A DNA stretch of 64,000 bases from Trametes villosa (GCA_002964805.2 PUDQ02000143.1:506001-570000), one strand, 5' to 3'. Positions 8,356 to 20,719 are shown, counted from the first letter of the stretch. A program made the numbers and translations. Notes: generated by a model from the sequence alone, not told the origin.

Positions 8356-10617
8356 ATGGGAATCATCCAGAGGCTTCAGGTTGACCGCGCCCAGAACCTG
8401 ACCTATTCTGAGTCCTTCCTCCAGGTGCGTCCGAGTCATTTCGTGTAGCCCGAGTCAGCCGCTCATTTTTTGCACGGACAACCCACAGAATGAGGATCTG
8501 CTCCCCGTCCCAGAGGAGAAGCAGACATGGGGCTACTGGAATTTTGTTGCATTGTGCGCCCATCCCGCTAATCGGCGGAATGTGCACTAACTCTAGACGA
8601 CTTCTAGCTGGATAGCGGACAGCTTCAACATCAACACGTACGTCTTCTCTGTTGCTGTGTGTTGCCGATAGAAGCTCAAGAGACGCACAGCTGGATGATC
8701 GCCTCGTCCATGGTACAGCTCGGGCTTTCGTGGTGGCAAGCATGGATATGCGTTTGGATCGGGTACGGCGTGGTCGCGCCCTTCATCGTCGCAAACGCCC
8801 GCCCAGGCGCCATCTTCCACGTAACGTTCCCTGTGGTCGCGCGGACAAGTTTCGGAGTCTGGGGGAGCTTGTGGTGTGTGTTCAACCGCGGTGCAATGGC
8901 CTGGTAAGTGCGAGCGCATTTGATCCGTAGGCGCGATGCTGAGTATCCGATATCCGCAGCATCTGGTACGGCGTTCAGGCCAGCATAGGTGGATCTTGCG
9001 TTCTGGTGATGCTGCGGGCGATGTGGCCTTCAGTGAACAACATTCGTAAGCCGCTCGGCTACTTCTCTGTTACCCGCATATGCTGAGAACAGGGCGCCCA
9101 GCGAACTCTATGCCCGCATCTTCGGGAACGAACACACGCGACTTCATGTGCTTCTTCCTATTCTGGCTCATCTCCCTACCCGCCATCTGGTTCCCGATCC
9201 ACAAGATGTACGGCCTTACCTCCTTGTTCCTTCCCGTCCGCTGCTTATCATCTTGCGTACAGTCGTCATCTGTTCACGGTGAAGGCAGTCGTGGTGCCCA
9301 TCGCGGGCATCACGTTCTTCATCTGGTGCATTGTCAAAGCGCACGGCGTCGGCCCGATCATCCACCAGCCTGCGACCCTACACGGGTCCGACCTCAGCTG
9401 GGGCATGGTCTCAAGCATCATGTCCTGCATCAGTAACATGGCCACACTCGTCACGTACGCCCTTCACCCATACTTCTGTTGTTCTTCAACGTCTTATGGC
9501 CGTGCGCAGGAACGCTCCGGACTTCGCGTCCCGCGCACGCACGCCGGGGGCTGCGGGCCTGCCGCAGCTCATCACCGTCCCCCTCGGGTTCTCGGTCGTG
9601 AGCTTCTTCGGGATCATCGTCAGCTCGTCCTCGCAGGCCATCTACGGCGAGGCGATCTGGTCCCCCATCGACCTTCTGGGCAAGTTCCTCGACGGCGAGC
9701 CTAGTCACGCGACGCGTTTCGGCGTCTGGTTCATCGCGGCGTCGTTCATCATCGCACAGGTCCGTCTCACCACATTCGGCGCGTCTGCTATGTACTCATG
9801 AAGTATGATAGCTTGGCACGAACATCTCCGCCAACTCGATCAGCGCTGGCTGCGACCTGACGGCGCTGTTCCCCCGGTATATCGTACGTACCCGCGATAG
9901 TCCATCGGCTAGTTCTCCGTCCTCACACGATGTGGAATGCAGAACATCCGCCGCGGAGGCTACATTGCCGCCATCGTCGGCCTGTGCATGCTCCCGTGGA
10001 ACCTACTCAAGAGCAGCAACAGCTTCACATCGTACCTCTCGGCCTACTCGGTCTTCCTGAGCTCCATCGCAGGCGTCATGGTACGTTGTAATGAATTCTG
10101 ACGAGATCGTGGGCTTACGTAGCTGCGGGCAGATCACGGACTACTACGTCATCCGCAAAGGCCACTACAACGTCAAGGATCTTTACCACGCGCAGAAGCA
10201 CGGCTGGTACCACTACACCTACGGCATCAACTTCCGGTACACTCCTCCCCCTTTCCATCTACCCCACCTCTAGCTCACGTCCCCCTCCACAGCGCGTACG
10301 CGGCGTACATCGGCGGCATCCTCATCAACGTCGTCGGCTTCGCAGGCGCGACCGGGCGCTCCGTGCCGCTCTCCGCGACGCGGATCTACGAGATGTCGTT
10401 CTTCACCGGCTTCGGCGTCTCCGCGCTCATGTACTACGCGCTCAACCTCCTCTTCCCCGTGCGCGGCGCGGCCGCGTGCACGCACTTCGAGGAGATCGAC
10501 GTCTCGCTGGGCGGTGCGGCGGGCGCGGACGAGGAGGCGCGGACGGGCGACGAGGAGGAGTATGACAAGAAGAGCACGGTGAGCGCGGGCGTGCGCAGTG
10601 TGCGGTCGCGCGCGTAG
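8356..10617 (+). CDS. NCS1-family nucleobase:cation symporter (uracil/allantoin permease type)
   Basis: Spliced 549-aa plasma-membrane permease of the FUR4/DAL4 branch of NCS1, taking up uracil, allantoin or a related purine or pyrimidine compound. The exons are 8356-8424, 8489-8553, 8608-8637, 8691-8903, 8960-9045, 9102-9207, 9263-9454, 9510-9759, 9812-9883, 9943-10080, 10133-10236 and 10293-10617. All junctions close in frame with GT-AG. Diagnostic stretches are [11 protein letters not shown] after TM1, [100 protein letters not shown] and [11 protein letters not shown]. About 12 membrane segments are expected, with a charged C-terminal tail (EEIDVSL...DEEEYDKKS) that may serve ubiquitin-dependent turnover, as is known for yeast Fur4. 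The exact substrate cannot be assigned. Confidence 0.93.
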
Positions 10618-11717
10618 GTGCTCGGCCTTTACGAAAAGGAAGAGGAGAGGGAGAAGGGGGACAGGCGTGTCGGCCTGTGTGGTGGCGGATGGACGACTTC
10701 ACGGATACAAACTGTATACCAGCATGTACTATATCATGACCTTGGGCCATAACGATCTTCACTAGTCACGTCCACCGCAGCTGCGTTCCGAGCGACATCG
10801 TCTGGGCCCCAGTATCCATGAGCACTCTCACGATGATGTTTGTCATTTTGTGCAGGCACTGACCAGGACGTACTCGGCGTCGAACTCGTCCGAGGCCGAG
10901 GCAACACGGATTACATACTCCTGTCTAGACGTCTAGGTGATAATGCTTGACACGGCCACAAGCCCGCCCCTCGCCGACGCGTCGAGGGCACGGGGGCTGT
11001 GCGCATCGCACCAAGCACCGAGTCCCAGTGTTGCGCCTCGGACGTTCAAAGCGTTAATCCCCGCATCACCGTCTCCACAGCGCACACCGCCGATATCCGT
11101 CCCTGATTTGTCAAGTCGCTGTTAATGGAGGCGGAGAGCCCACGGGGTCGCTGATGCCCCTGTACTGTGGTCGGTCTGAGTGTGACACTGTGAGTGTGTA
11201 GTGAGTGTGGTGGCGGCAGTGGGCGGCGGGCGCATCGTCGGTCGTGAGTCTCTCCGCCTCTCGACTCCGAGAGCCCGAGTGGGCTAGCTTTTTGCTGGGG
11301 CCGTCGGGCCCGGGATCAGGTGTTTGAGCAGCGCGAGCATCTGTGGTGGCGGGCGCTGTCCGCAGCTTGGAGATCATGTCGCGTCGTACTTTGCAGGTGA
11401 AGCCACGGCTCGCTGGCCCTCGGTAGAGAGTTCGTGGACATTGTTAACGTTTCAACGCGTGAAGCTCCCGTGGCCCGCTAAACGTGTGGGGTACCGGGCG
11501 CCCTCGCACGCCGCGCACACGGTGACGATCACCTTGGGCGGCCTCAAGGCCTCACCGCTCTCTGCCGAGAACTCCGGTCTTGCGGTAGGTAACCGGAGGA
11601 AATCTCTACCAAACAGCGCAGCCTGTAAGAAGAGCGGTGTCATAGTACAATGGTGATACAACCGGTCGCCTCGGGTCGTAGTATACATCCAGCCAAGTCC
11701 GAAGTGTGAACGGTACC
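10618..11717. other. Intergenic between convergent permease and FYV10
   Basis: 3' flanks of two convergent genes. Several short ORFs exist on both strands, but none shows family features or splice logic. Nothing else recognised. Confidence 0.5.
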
Positions 11718-13289
11718 CTACGAGATGAACACCTTCCTGACCTCGGTGTAGCGCCACCGGTCGATGGGGTGCCGGGGGTCAAACACCCAGCCGTCGTTCC
11801 GGGTGGCCATTTCATCGAGAGCCTACGTACTCGTCAGCGACGTGACGTCCACACAAACGGGACACTTACCTCCTTCGAATACACCTGGCCATTCGGCAGC
11901 GCGAGCGGCATGTTGTCCGCGTCCATGATCTTTCCCGTCATCCGGCACACGATGGTCGAGTTCACGTGGTGGCTGTACGGCACCTCCTTCGCGAGCTCGC
12001 CGAGGTCGGCATTGCACGTCGGGCAGTCTACGTTTCGCGTCTCCTTGTGGTAGCACGCGGGGAGGCGCAGGGACGCGAGCCCCGCGTACATCGCGAGGTG
12101 CATCAGCGGCTCGGTCGGGAGGGTACTGAGGTGGTATATCGCGAGCCGGAACGACTGCACGAGCGTCGCCCACCGGGACGGGTCGTACAGGCGCTGCGAT
12201 GTGTCAGCCACAAGCCACAAAACCCCCCACATCAGCGCGCGCGCGACCGACCTTGTATGGACCGCATGCGGTCGTCGGCGGGCAGCACAGGAGCGCCGCA
12301 GCCTGCACGATCTGCTTGTAGTGCGTGTCCTGCCACGGCAGGAGGTGCTTCTTCGAGTACGCCATCGCCTCCACGGTCTTGCGTGCGCGCGCGAGCTCGA
12401 TGTACTCTTGCAGCCGCAGATCAAATTCCAGCGTGTTCTGGACGGACGCGCAGTTCAGCATTCCCAGGCTGCCGCCGGCGTAGTGTGGTAGTGCGCGGAT
12501 GCGCGCACCTTGAGCTTCCGCAGCGCGGCCTTGTTCTCGCTGCACCACGCGAGCGCCTCCGTGCAGCTCTTGCGGCTCAGCGCGTCCTCGATGCGGCGTA
12601 TATCCGAGAACAGATCAATGTCCACGAGTTTCTGCGTGCCGCCCGCGTCAGCGAACCCGCACGCGCGTGTAAGGGGAGGCGTCCGCGAGTGAGCCCGCAC
12701 CTCTATGCCCTTCTCCGACGCTATCATCCGTGCGGTCTTCTCTTTGCCATTCCGTAAGGACCAATCCACGATCCAGCGGTCCAGACGTGCGTCGGTCCAC
12801 CGCGTGAACTCCGGCGCATTGGTCGACTCGAGCTGCTCTAGCGCGCCGAGGTGCTGAAGGCGCTCACGGAGCACGTTGAGGGTCGGCTTCGCCGCCGTCT
12901 CTTGCATGTCCGACAGCTGTTCCGCCGCGAGGCAGGGGAGCGGGTCAAGCAACCACACCACTGTTGAACGGTCCGCGATAGGCATACCTTGCGTTTCAGC
13001 CCCTCCACCCGCGCGATCATGCTGTCGATGGCCTTGACCGCGGCGTCGGCATCCGCATCGGGGCTCTCCTTGTTCGCGAGCTCCTTTGCGGCGTTCTGCA
13101 CGGCACCGAGCTCCTTCTCGATGTTCTTCTGCGACGCGCGGAACACCTTGCGGTAGTTCTCGTATGGCACCTAGGATATGAGCCGTAAACCCGTGCGCTG
13201 CAGGCTCCAGAGGTTGAGATGGGCAGTACCCGTGCGAAGGGCTGCTCGAAGAGCATGATCCCGTCCACGTTGACCTTGTGGTGGCTCAT
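11718..13289 (-). CDS. FYV10: FYV10/MAEA, RING-type subunit of the GID/CTLH E3 ubiquitin ligase
   Basis: Spliced 398-aa protein. Minus-strand exons are 13289-13230, 13170-12988, 12916-12701, 12631-12509, 12437-12252, 12193-11870 and 11822-11718. A coiled-coil N-terminus (about 20-80) precedes a LisH motif (LDRWIVDWSLRNGKEKTARM, about 127-146) and a CTLH domain (DLFSDIRRIEDALSRKSCTEALAWC...). Then come a CRA region and a Gid-type degenerate RING near the end (CPTCNADL ... STIVCRMTGKIMD ... LPNGQVYSKEALDEMA). Length and order match MAEA and yeast Gid9/Fyv10. With a Gid2/RMND5-type partner it forms the catalytic module that, in yeast, ubiquitinates gluconeogenic enzymes through Pro/N-degrons. 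It acts in cytosol and nucleus. Assignment is firm because every exon boundary falls where the family sequence requires. Confidence 0.93.
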
Positions 13290-14442
13290 GATGGTGTGAG
13301 TAGAGTTGACCTGTTCGGAAACAGCTTATTGTTCTTCCAGATGTGTGGCAAACGTTCCCCGACTCCGAAAGAGGCGGGTTTTGTCCGGGAGATACGGACA
13401 GAGAGCTCCCCTTGCCGCGCTGCACGGTTTTCCCACGCCTCAGGACAAGCAAGGACAATCATACTAAGCGCTCACCGCCGCCCACTGCGCGTTTTGCTCA
13501 GAGTGCGGCCAGACGGTCCCCGCGAGCTCCTCAGAATACTGATGTGCTGAACCACATTCACGATGAATCAGAGAGGGGTTTGAAAGCCCAGGCACACGGA
13601 AGAAAACGGATTTCCAGCCATGGAGTATAGTCGGGATCCAGTGCTTACTGACGCGCGGCACCTCTATTAGCTCAGGAGTGAACGCAGTACAGTGCGCTAC
13701 CGTACATCTCAAAAACCAAGCTTGAGTAGGTCGAAGGACTCGCATGTCAATGGAGACATCAACGTGATCGATCCCAGACCCCGTAGTAAGTGCCAGTGTC
13801 TGCTTGTTTTTCAAGGTCTAAGCACTAAAACGGTAGTTCTCGAGTAGGAAGAAATAACCTGCCCAGCCGACGTCCTGATACGATTGGCGTCGCCGACATT
13901 TTGTGAGTGTGTCCGCCGTGAATGTGTCTGCTTGCCTCTGATGGGTATATACGATGCTCGACTAGGGTTCCAGATCCGTGCGTGTACCTGGCCCACGGTT
14001 GGTGCTCGCTAGAGCCTACTAGGAGGTCCATGCGAGAGCGCCGACATCAGCAAAAAGGGAATTCAGATGCAGCCCTCTGTAGAGGGCGACGAAGAAGGGA
14101 GAGTGCTACAGACGCTCGTCGCTTACGACGGACGTCTTACAGGCCGATGGAGAGGACTGCAGATATGAGTAGTGAAAGATGGTCACCTGTAGATTTTCCG
14201 TAGGTAAGACTTGCTAATATAAATCACTGTAGTGGTTCTCTATGGCAAGAAGTCTGTTCACAGCACGATGTAAGCGGCTGGCTGAAGGTCTACTTCCCGA
14301 CGCCGTTACTGAAGACTTAAGCGCCGATATGACGCGTTGTCCCGATCGCGAGCGTAGCTGGTCGCGCGCAGCCCCGCGCACGTCCTTGCGTCTGCCCAAG
14401 TCTTCCCTCTCCTCGCACTCGGCTGGGGCACTGGACTCCGGG
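13290..14442. other. Upstream region of FYV10 and start of a gene desert
   Basis: No supported gene. ORFs of 60-116 codons overlap on both strands without family signals. Confidence 0.45.
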
Positions 14443-14846
14443 TATAAAGTCGTCTCTGCTTCCTATTCTGCGCCTCCGCTGCTTCTCCTCTTACCACCAC
14501 CTCTCTCTACCCCCGAGTCGGACGCGTCGGCCTCACGTACCTGCTCCACACCTAGGTGAGTCGGCCCCTCAGGCCTCACTAGTCTTCACTGCTAGGCCTC
14601 AGGCGTTCCTCCTCTCCTCTGGTAAAGCTGCGCCGTCTCCCTTGCGCTTGACGTTAGCATCCCGCCTTCTAACTATCCTCTCGTGACAGGCGCGCAACAA
14701 GAATGCTACCACCGTGCCCATGCGCACCGCCGTTCACCCCGGTGCCGCCTCGGACCGGGATGCAAGCTATTTCTTGTGATTATCTTATGCTTGTATGCGC
14801 ATATACTCAGGGTTCTCCAAGCAGGGCTCGCAAGAACACCTAGTAA
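14443..14846 (+). other. Orphan promoter with spliceable leader; possible ncRNA or gene remnant
   Basis: TATAAAG (14443-14449) is followed by about 100 bp of CT-rich leader. A well-formed intron 14556-14689 comes next (CTAG/GTGAGT donor, CTAAC branch-like motif near 14669, GTGACAG acceptor). Downstream only a 47-codon ORF (14703-14846) and an overlapping 18-codon ORF follow. The arrangement looks like the 5' end of a real transcription unit with no recognisable coding continuation. It could be a non-coding RNA, a small-peptide gene, or the stub of a gene broken by rearrangement. Confidence 0.35.
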
Positions 14847-15499
14847 CTCAAGATTCACGTAAAGGAGGGCAAGTATATGTAAGTACTGCACCCTTATGCA
14901 CTGCCGTTTTATGTTCTCAGTACTGCGCAGAGCCACCTTCCCTGGCGACCATCTCCGGTGTCTGCTCTTGTTTTCGGTGAGTCGACGGCCCTCTCTCGCT
15001 TACGGATTCTCTTGCGAACTCAAGGCTTGACAGAAATTTATACCCGCCCGTTGGGCGGACGGGCCCGGAAATGTGGATGAGCACTTAAGGAGCACGGGGC
15101 AAGGGTTGAATGCTCAGCCTGAGGTAAGTCTCGGGTGTCCCTATACATAATGTTGTACGTTGCCCGATACGCGTTCGCTCGCTATGTAAGGCACGGTAGC
15201 CCTTCAGTGTATCAAATACTTGCTTTATATGACTTATTTCCCACATACGAGTATATTCCTGGTCTGTAAGGCTATGGATTCGCAAATACCATAGGTATGG
15301 TGTCCCAGTACGCTACAGGGCCGAACGCGAAGCTCTACAGCGACCCGTAGAGCACTGCAGTACTGCGACCGGATAGCTGCAAGGGGATGTAGTCTCCTGC
15401 GCGAGATCTTACCTCCCTCTACATGCTGTGGTGCGACGTCTTGCAGGGCACTCGATGCCGCCATGACGTGCTAGTAGACTTCATCGATAAGATCGAATT
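14847..15499. other. Intergenic, no supported gene
   Basis: No recognisable coding sequence or repeat. It may include the lost C-terminal part of the neighbouring CDF pseudogene, which is not readable here. Confidence 0.4.
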
Positions 15500-16485
15500 C
15501 GTCATCTGCTACTATGAATGCTACGGGTCACTACCTTCCCTACAACGTACTGCAGGCATCTATAGCCAGTGCCCCCCTTTTGCTGATGGACCTGTTTCGT
15601 GCGCAGGGGCATCCCCCCGTCGGTGAGCTGCTGGAAAGCGGTGACAAGCAGAGACCAGCTCTGCTTGAGGATGAGCACCGACACGAACCGCCCTGTGCCT
15701 ATCCTCCATCAGCACTCCTCCCCCCACTAGTAGTCCGCAGTGCACTTGAAGGACTCACCTCCGATGGGGTCGAGGGCAAGGTGCGGAGACCATTAGTTGT
15801 CGAGGATGGCTACGAGCGCGACCGCGTTCCCGTCGCAACAACGGTGCGGCACCGCATTTGCGAGCAGCACCGGGCTCTGCTCTGCGTCCACGACGTGCTT
15901 CAAGTTCGTCGTATGGTACAGCCGCTCCTTCAACACCACGCTCACGCCTACCTCCACTGGCATTATCCTTGTACTGGCAGTACGTGTACAACCAACGGCC
16001 TTCACCTATGTACAGGATACACCCCGCACGTCCTGCATTCTGGATCTTCGTGTCGCCTCGATGCTAACAAGTGCAACGGGTAGGGCCAGGACTCGGAGGT
16101 CGTCGCTCGCGTCCGTATCCTTCTCGGCCTCGTTTGCGCTGCTCATAAGGGATGTCCGGGAGCTCCGGGAGCGGTATTCGGTGCAGGTGCGGGGGGTGAT
16201 TCGCCGTCGGGCCTGAGGAGAGGCGCAGGGCAGAGAGGCGTTTGCGGCCAAAGCCGCGGCGCTTAGGGGCCCTAGCGTACATGGCCTCCGCTGCTGAGAA
16301 CGCACTACGAACCCGAGGCCGAATCGGAGGGGGCGGTACGAGCGAGCCCAGTGAGAGCGAGAGACAGCGGATGCCATGAGGGCGGGGTAGAAGCGCTTCT
16401 CGGAGGACGAGTCGCGTCCCCTTAGATTCATTGCTTGCAGCCGCGTTAGGCCATTCACCGTGATAGCGGGCTCAGAGAGGTCCAA
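15500..16485 (-). pseudogene. Decayed CDF-family metal transporter (mitochondrial MMT1/2 type)
   Basis: The minus strand carries blocks typical of fungal mitochondrial cation-diffusion-facilitator proteins. SVVLKERLYHTT, EQSPVLLANAVPHR and VALVAILD lie at about 15998-15795, then ALDPIGG. After a still intact 66-bp intron (15758-15693) comes RFVSVLILKQSWSLLVTAF and QQLTDGG (15690-15590). An in-frame TAA interrupts it at 15795-15793. The metal-site motif, normally HHRSDA, is degraded to PHRCCDGNA with an extra residue, and the first transmembrane helices and the C-terminal domain cannot be found. An open N-terminal stretch from about 16485, rich in Arg, Ser and Ala, could be the former targeting sequence. 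Family identity rests on motif memory; the loss-of-function evidence is direct. Confidence 0.6.
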
Positions 16486-16490
16486 CTTTC

Positions 16491-18577
16491 ATAGAGCACA
16501 AGTTCAACATCAGTACTTGTTCAACTGAAGTGGGAGGAGTCGGGGATTGGCGCTTGCGCCGTTACGATTGAGAAACAAGGCAAAGAATTGGAAAGTATGG
16601 GTGGGCAGGGCGAGGCACCGGCTGGGCGGAGGCAAGCGGGGAATCGCAGCAGGCGCCCGTGGTAGATGCCTAAAGGCCACTTACGTTTGGTAAGTAAGAA
16701 TTACTGATCCACTACTAATGTTTTAGTAGCAACTTGTCAAAACGTAAGGAAAGGGTTCGGCAACTGCCGAAAACACTTTCCTTCCTCCCACCATCGTAGG
16801 CGCACTGGGATCGCGGTCGTGGTCGTCCTCCGGCATCTCGGTATAACAACCAAACGCGCTCGACAGTGGAAACATATGGGTGTGCGTAAGTCAAACCTAC
16901 ACACATTTCACCTCGGCCTCTCGGGCACTCCACATCATTCTGAACACTTTGCTATAGACGGAATACCACTCACGCCGTTTCTCCTGGAACCACGCCGCAC
17001 TGGTCGGAACTGAGCTGGCCCTGCTCCGGACGGGTGTCTAAAGGCTTTGACTCTGATCCTCTCGCGTTTGCCGAAGTGGGTGCACCTGATAGGGGTCGCC
17101 GACTCGCCATTGCTCGGTCTCCACGGTTCTCGTCTCTACGAGCCTTATACAGCGTTGTTTCACCACCTCTCGGGCGTCTGGGCCGCTTCGAAACTGCGTC
17201 AACCGTTGTGGACGTCAAACAGCCCAGGATGCTGTGCGCTCATCGACCTGACGTCCTATGTACGCATCGCGGATCAACTGGCGTCTACTGGCAGGGACAA
17301 ACTCGTCGACACTCCGGCGCCGCCTCTCTCCGGGATCTCAGTGCTCGCACGCTTTGCTCGACAATTGATGTCTGTCTAGGCCATGTCGGCGAGATTTCGC
17401 GCGCGTTCACCTAGGCCGCGGGGATATGGTTGCATTACCGGCATCCCAGCTCAGCCTCACGTAGTTGACCGGGATATTCGGCCTACGATCTTTGCACAGA
17501 CATTGGATCCTTGGCCATTGGCGTGGTACGCATCTTTATCCCTGCGTTGCGCAGGGTATGTCGTCATAGGTGGTCCCGTCCAGGTGGTTCTAGCTGAGCA
17601 AGCATACGATTCCTCCACCAATGTGTCCTCAGTCACATAACATGCTGAAGCCACTGTTCCGTAGATCTGACAAACTGTTGCCAGGATCCAGGTGCGGTCC
17701 GGGGCTTGATGCGCAGCCCGCGTTGTCTTGCTGAGTCGTGCGCCCTCGGTTCCTCCGATTGACCGACACCCAAGGCGATGTTTGGCCAGGAATATCCCCA
17801 GCTTACAGCTTTGTAAAAGTACGTGACTTAACATACGGCCTCTCATGAAAAATCGCTCACTAGATTTACTACGCACTGTGTCGTCTCAGGTGTTCAGCGT
17901 ATGTTTAGGTTCAAAACTTTGACGTGCGCCATCGGGTTATCCCGTCTCCCGATGGATATCTGAGATTCGGTGGCGGCGGTGTTTCCCGATCATGTTCTCG
18001 CGCACGCGGCGGGCACGCGACACTTTGATGGTGATGAGCCACTTCCCAAAAAGGCAGCGTTCACGTCGCCACGTGCGCCGTGGAACACTGCCGCCCATCA
18101 TGCAGGCACAGACCATTGCTCCGCCTCCTCATCCGTGTTCAGCCCGGACCAAAATTGAGACGGAACGCGAGAGGGAGCAATGATTGAGCACGTTGAATGC
18201 TTTGGGTTTGACTCCCGCAGAGGTACGAGGATGTTGCAGTCTCATACCCCATCCAATCTCACAAACACGGCGCCCACAGAATAAACATCGCGATGGAGCA
18301 GTCGAAATCTGCACAGCTTGCGCACACCGACCGGGGAATATACGCGGTGGTCCCGCAGGGTCGGGACGCAGCTTGAAACCGGGACCTAGCCCGAGGCGTC
18401 CCTTGCGTCTGCAATCACACGCCTCATCCCCTATCCCGTTCCTCGCCAACTCGTCCCGCGTTGGCATTGTATTTTGAGGCGCGGGCCTCCAGCTACGCTC
18501 GCGGCGCACAGGTAATTGTCTCCGCGATGTCTCAGCCAGTCAATGTGCATCGTCATTGGCGCGGCGGGAGTCGTGTG
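16491..18577. other. Two-kilobase gene desert
   Basis: Only non-conserved ORFs up to 140 codons, overlapping on opposite strands, none with a plausible start/splice structure or family match. The right end holds the upstream region of the DUF6593 gene. Confidence 0.4.
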
Positions 18578-18586
18578 TATATATAC
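18578..18586 (+). promoter_or_regulatory. TATA box of the DUF6593 gene
   Basis: TATATATAC about 113 bp before the ATG, followed by a C/A-rich leader with no upstream ATG in the last 100 bp. Confidence 0.55.
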
Positions 18587-18698
18587 ACCGTCGGATATCC
18601 CTCAGCATCGTCATCCAGCCCAGCTTCTATCTGCTCACCACAGCAAGAACCACCAGAATCACCACCGAGCCACACTCAATACTCTTCCAATCCTCACC

Positions 18699-19423
18699 AT
18701 GAACACCAACCCGTACGGCCAGTGGCAGCAGGGCGGCGCCGCTCCCTCCATCTTCGGCGCGCTCCCCTCGCTCCCGCCATCGAACCCCCCGAGCGCGATG
18801 CCAAACAGCGTCACCTTCACGTTCACGAACTTCAAGACGACGATCCTGAACTCGACCGTGATCAGCCCCCAACAGCGCACCGTGTACCGCGTCGTGACGG
18901 AGCCGACCGCGCCGGCGTGCACCATCTTCAAGGACAACGAGAGCCGGAACGCGGCGATGGTGCAGTGGCAGCCGCACCCGACCGTCGAGATCCACGGCGT
19001 CGCCGCGAAGCAGCGCGTGCGCGACTGGCTCCGCCTCTCCTCGGACCAGAGGTACGTGAGCGCGGGCGCAGGTGTGGGCGGGCCCCACGGGTTGCTGCCT
19101 TGTCGAGGAGTCCCCCCGATCTGACCTGTTTCCGCTTTTAGCCGGCGCGTCATGGATGTGCGCGGGGTGCAGTACGCGTGGGCACCCATGGAGGGCTTCA
19201 TCTGTGTACGTCCCGCACCGTTTGGACCGTGAGCGAGTTTGGCTGACGCGATTTTGGACAGCTGTACAAGGTGCAATCCGCTGCACCGCGCGTGCTCGCG
19301 CGCATCGCGCGCATTCCGAACACCGTCATGCTCGAGATGACGCAGGAAGCGCTGCAGGGTGGCATGCTCGAGGCCTGCCTCGTCGCGACTGCCCTGCTCT
19401 GCTCCGGCCACAACATCGACTGA
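18699..19423 (+). CDS. DUF6593-type basidiomycete protein
   Basis: Spliced 192-aa protein with exons 18699-19051, 19142-19205 and 19262-19423. After a Gly/Pro/Ser-rich N-terminus (about 1-35) comes a beta-rich domain: SVTFTFTNFKTTILNSTVI, TVYRVVTEPTAPACTIFKD, MVQWQPHPTVEIHGV, VRDWLRLSSDQRSRRVM, YAWAP, LYKVQSAAPRVLARI, NTVMLEMTQEAL, then the hydrophobic C-terminus LLEACLVATALL-like. This pattern (beta strands, a W at the domain centre, W-x-P before a late strand, and a C-terminal 'valuating' strand pair) resembles the DUF6593 family, which is abundant and functionally uncharacterised in Agaricomycetes. There are no transmembrane helices or signal peptide. Function unknown. Confidence 0.7.
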
Positions 19424-20719
19424 ACGGCCCCAGCCTGCCGCCACCGCCACCATAGAGTATTCTTGCAACCACGCACACCACATCTAGACCTCTAGACCAC
19501 ATACATCGTAGAGCGTCCCTCTTGGCTGTACCACCATCGCATTCGTTCGTCGCTTTCTTGGCTTTCTTGTTATCCGCTGGTACATACCGTCTTGCCCGGC
19601 ACCACTCCTCCTTGTGTAGCATACTACCCGCTAGTCGATAGATGCCGAGACCTACTACTACATACTTGCCTGTATACTATATCTATACCTACTTGTAGCC
19701 GACCTTCTTGATCTAAATTATACACTTCGTTGCGCACGACTTTGTCGGACGGCTTGATCGAAACGCAGGCCGCTATGTCGCGGTACTGCCAACTATTGCT
19801 TCCGACATGACGGGATCGCTCCTTGCCCTGGTGATCTGTTGTGGCAGACCGCGACTCAGGCAGACCGCCGGCCAATCTGTGCGAGGCTCACACATACACA
19901 AAACTTGGCCACGAAACGATGTCGTCTCGCAGCAGGTATCAACTCTTGGAGCTCGAACAAAGTACACCTCAGTCCATCATCCTCAGTCAAAGCCGCCCGC
20001 CGTACTCACTCAGGGCAGAACTTCGTAGTAGACGCTCCTGATGCCTCTGACGCCAACGCCTGTGTGTCCAAGGCACGCGCGTCGCGCGGCGCCGGCAACC
20101 ATCCGGGAAGAGTACAAAGTAGACTGCGCGATCGTCGCCATGTGTCGCGTCAATATCCCCGTCGCCGCTCGCGTCAATGCAGTCCGCGTCTGGGATCTGA
20201 CCCTCCGCCAGCGGCGACGCTCGAGACTTGAGACAAGCGGCGGTGCCAGAACGTTAATCTGCGCGCGATCAGATCTCAGTCGCTCCCCCACCTCAGCGTC
20301 GCGGATGCCGGTTGGGCGTCGAGTTACGGTTTACCCCATTACTGACGCGTCAACGGTTTCTTGACATTGTGCGCGCGCGCACCGACTGCGGGGGCGGCGC
20401 GTCGGGACACACGCGTATGCCGGTGACCCGGAGTGTGGCTCGTTCGCGGGCGACCCGTGTGGCCGTTGTTGGGCTCGAGACTGGAACTGCCGTCGGTCTC
20501 AACACGGAGTCGGAGGACCTGCTTCCGCGATGCGCCGAGCGCAGTGTATGTGGTGTGCGGAGCGCAGCGTCAAGGTGCGTGGTGCTGCCTTTGTTCTGGA
20601 GGGATAAGTTTCGGTTTCACAAAGATATAATTGGCGGACACAGGGTGCGCGGCGGCACGTACATACACCCGCTCGCGCGCGCGCCACGGTATATACAGTA
20701 CCCCGATCCCGAGCGAGGC
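19424..20719. other. Intergenic between convergent DUF6593 and Nup96 genes
   Basis: About 1.3 kb with small overlapping ORFs only. No repeats, RNA genes or domain signals were recognised. Confidence 0.45.

Noticed and set aside
15514..16216. Plus-strand ORFs of 139-189 codons over the CDF relic
   Set aside because: The minus strand carries recognisable CDF motifs and an intron; the plus-strand frames have none.
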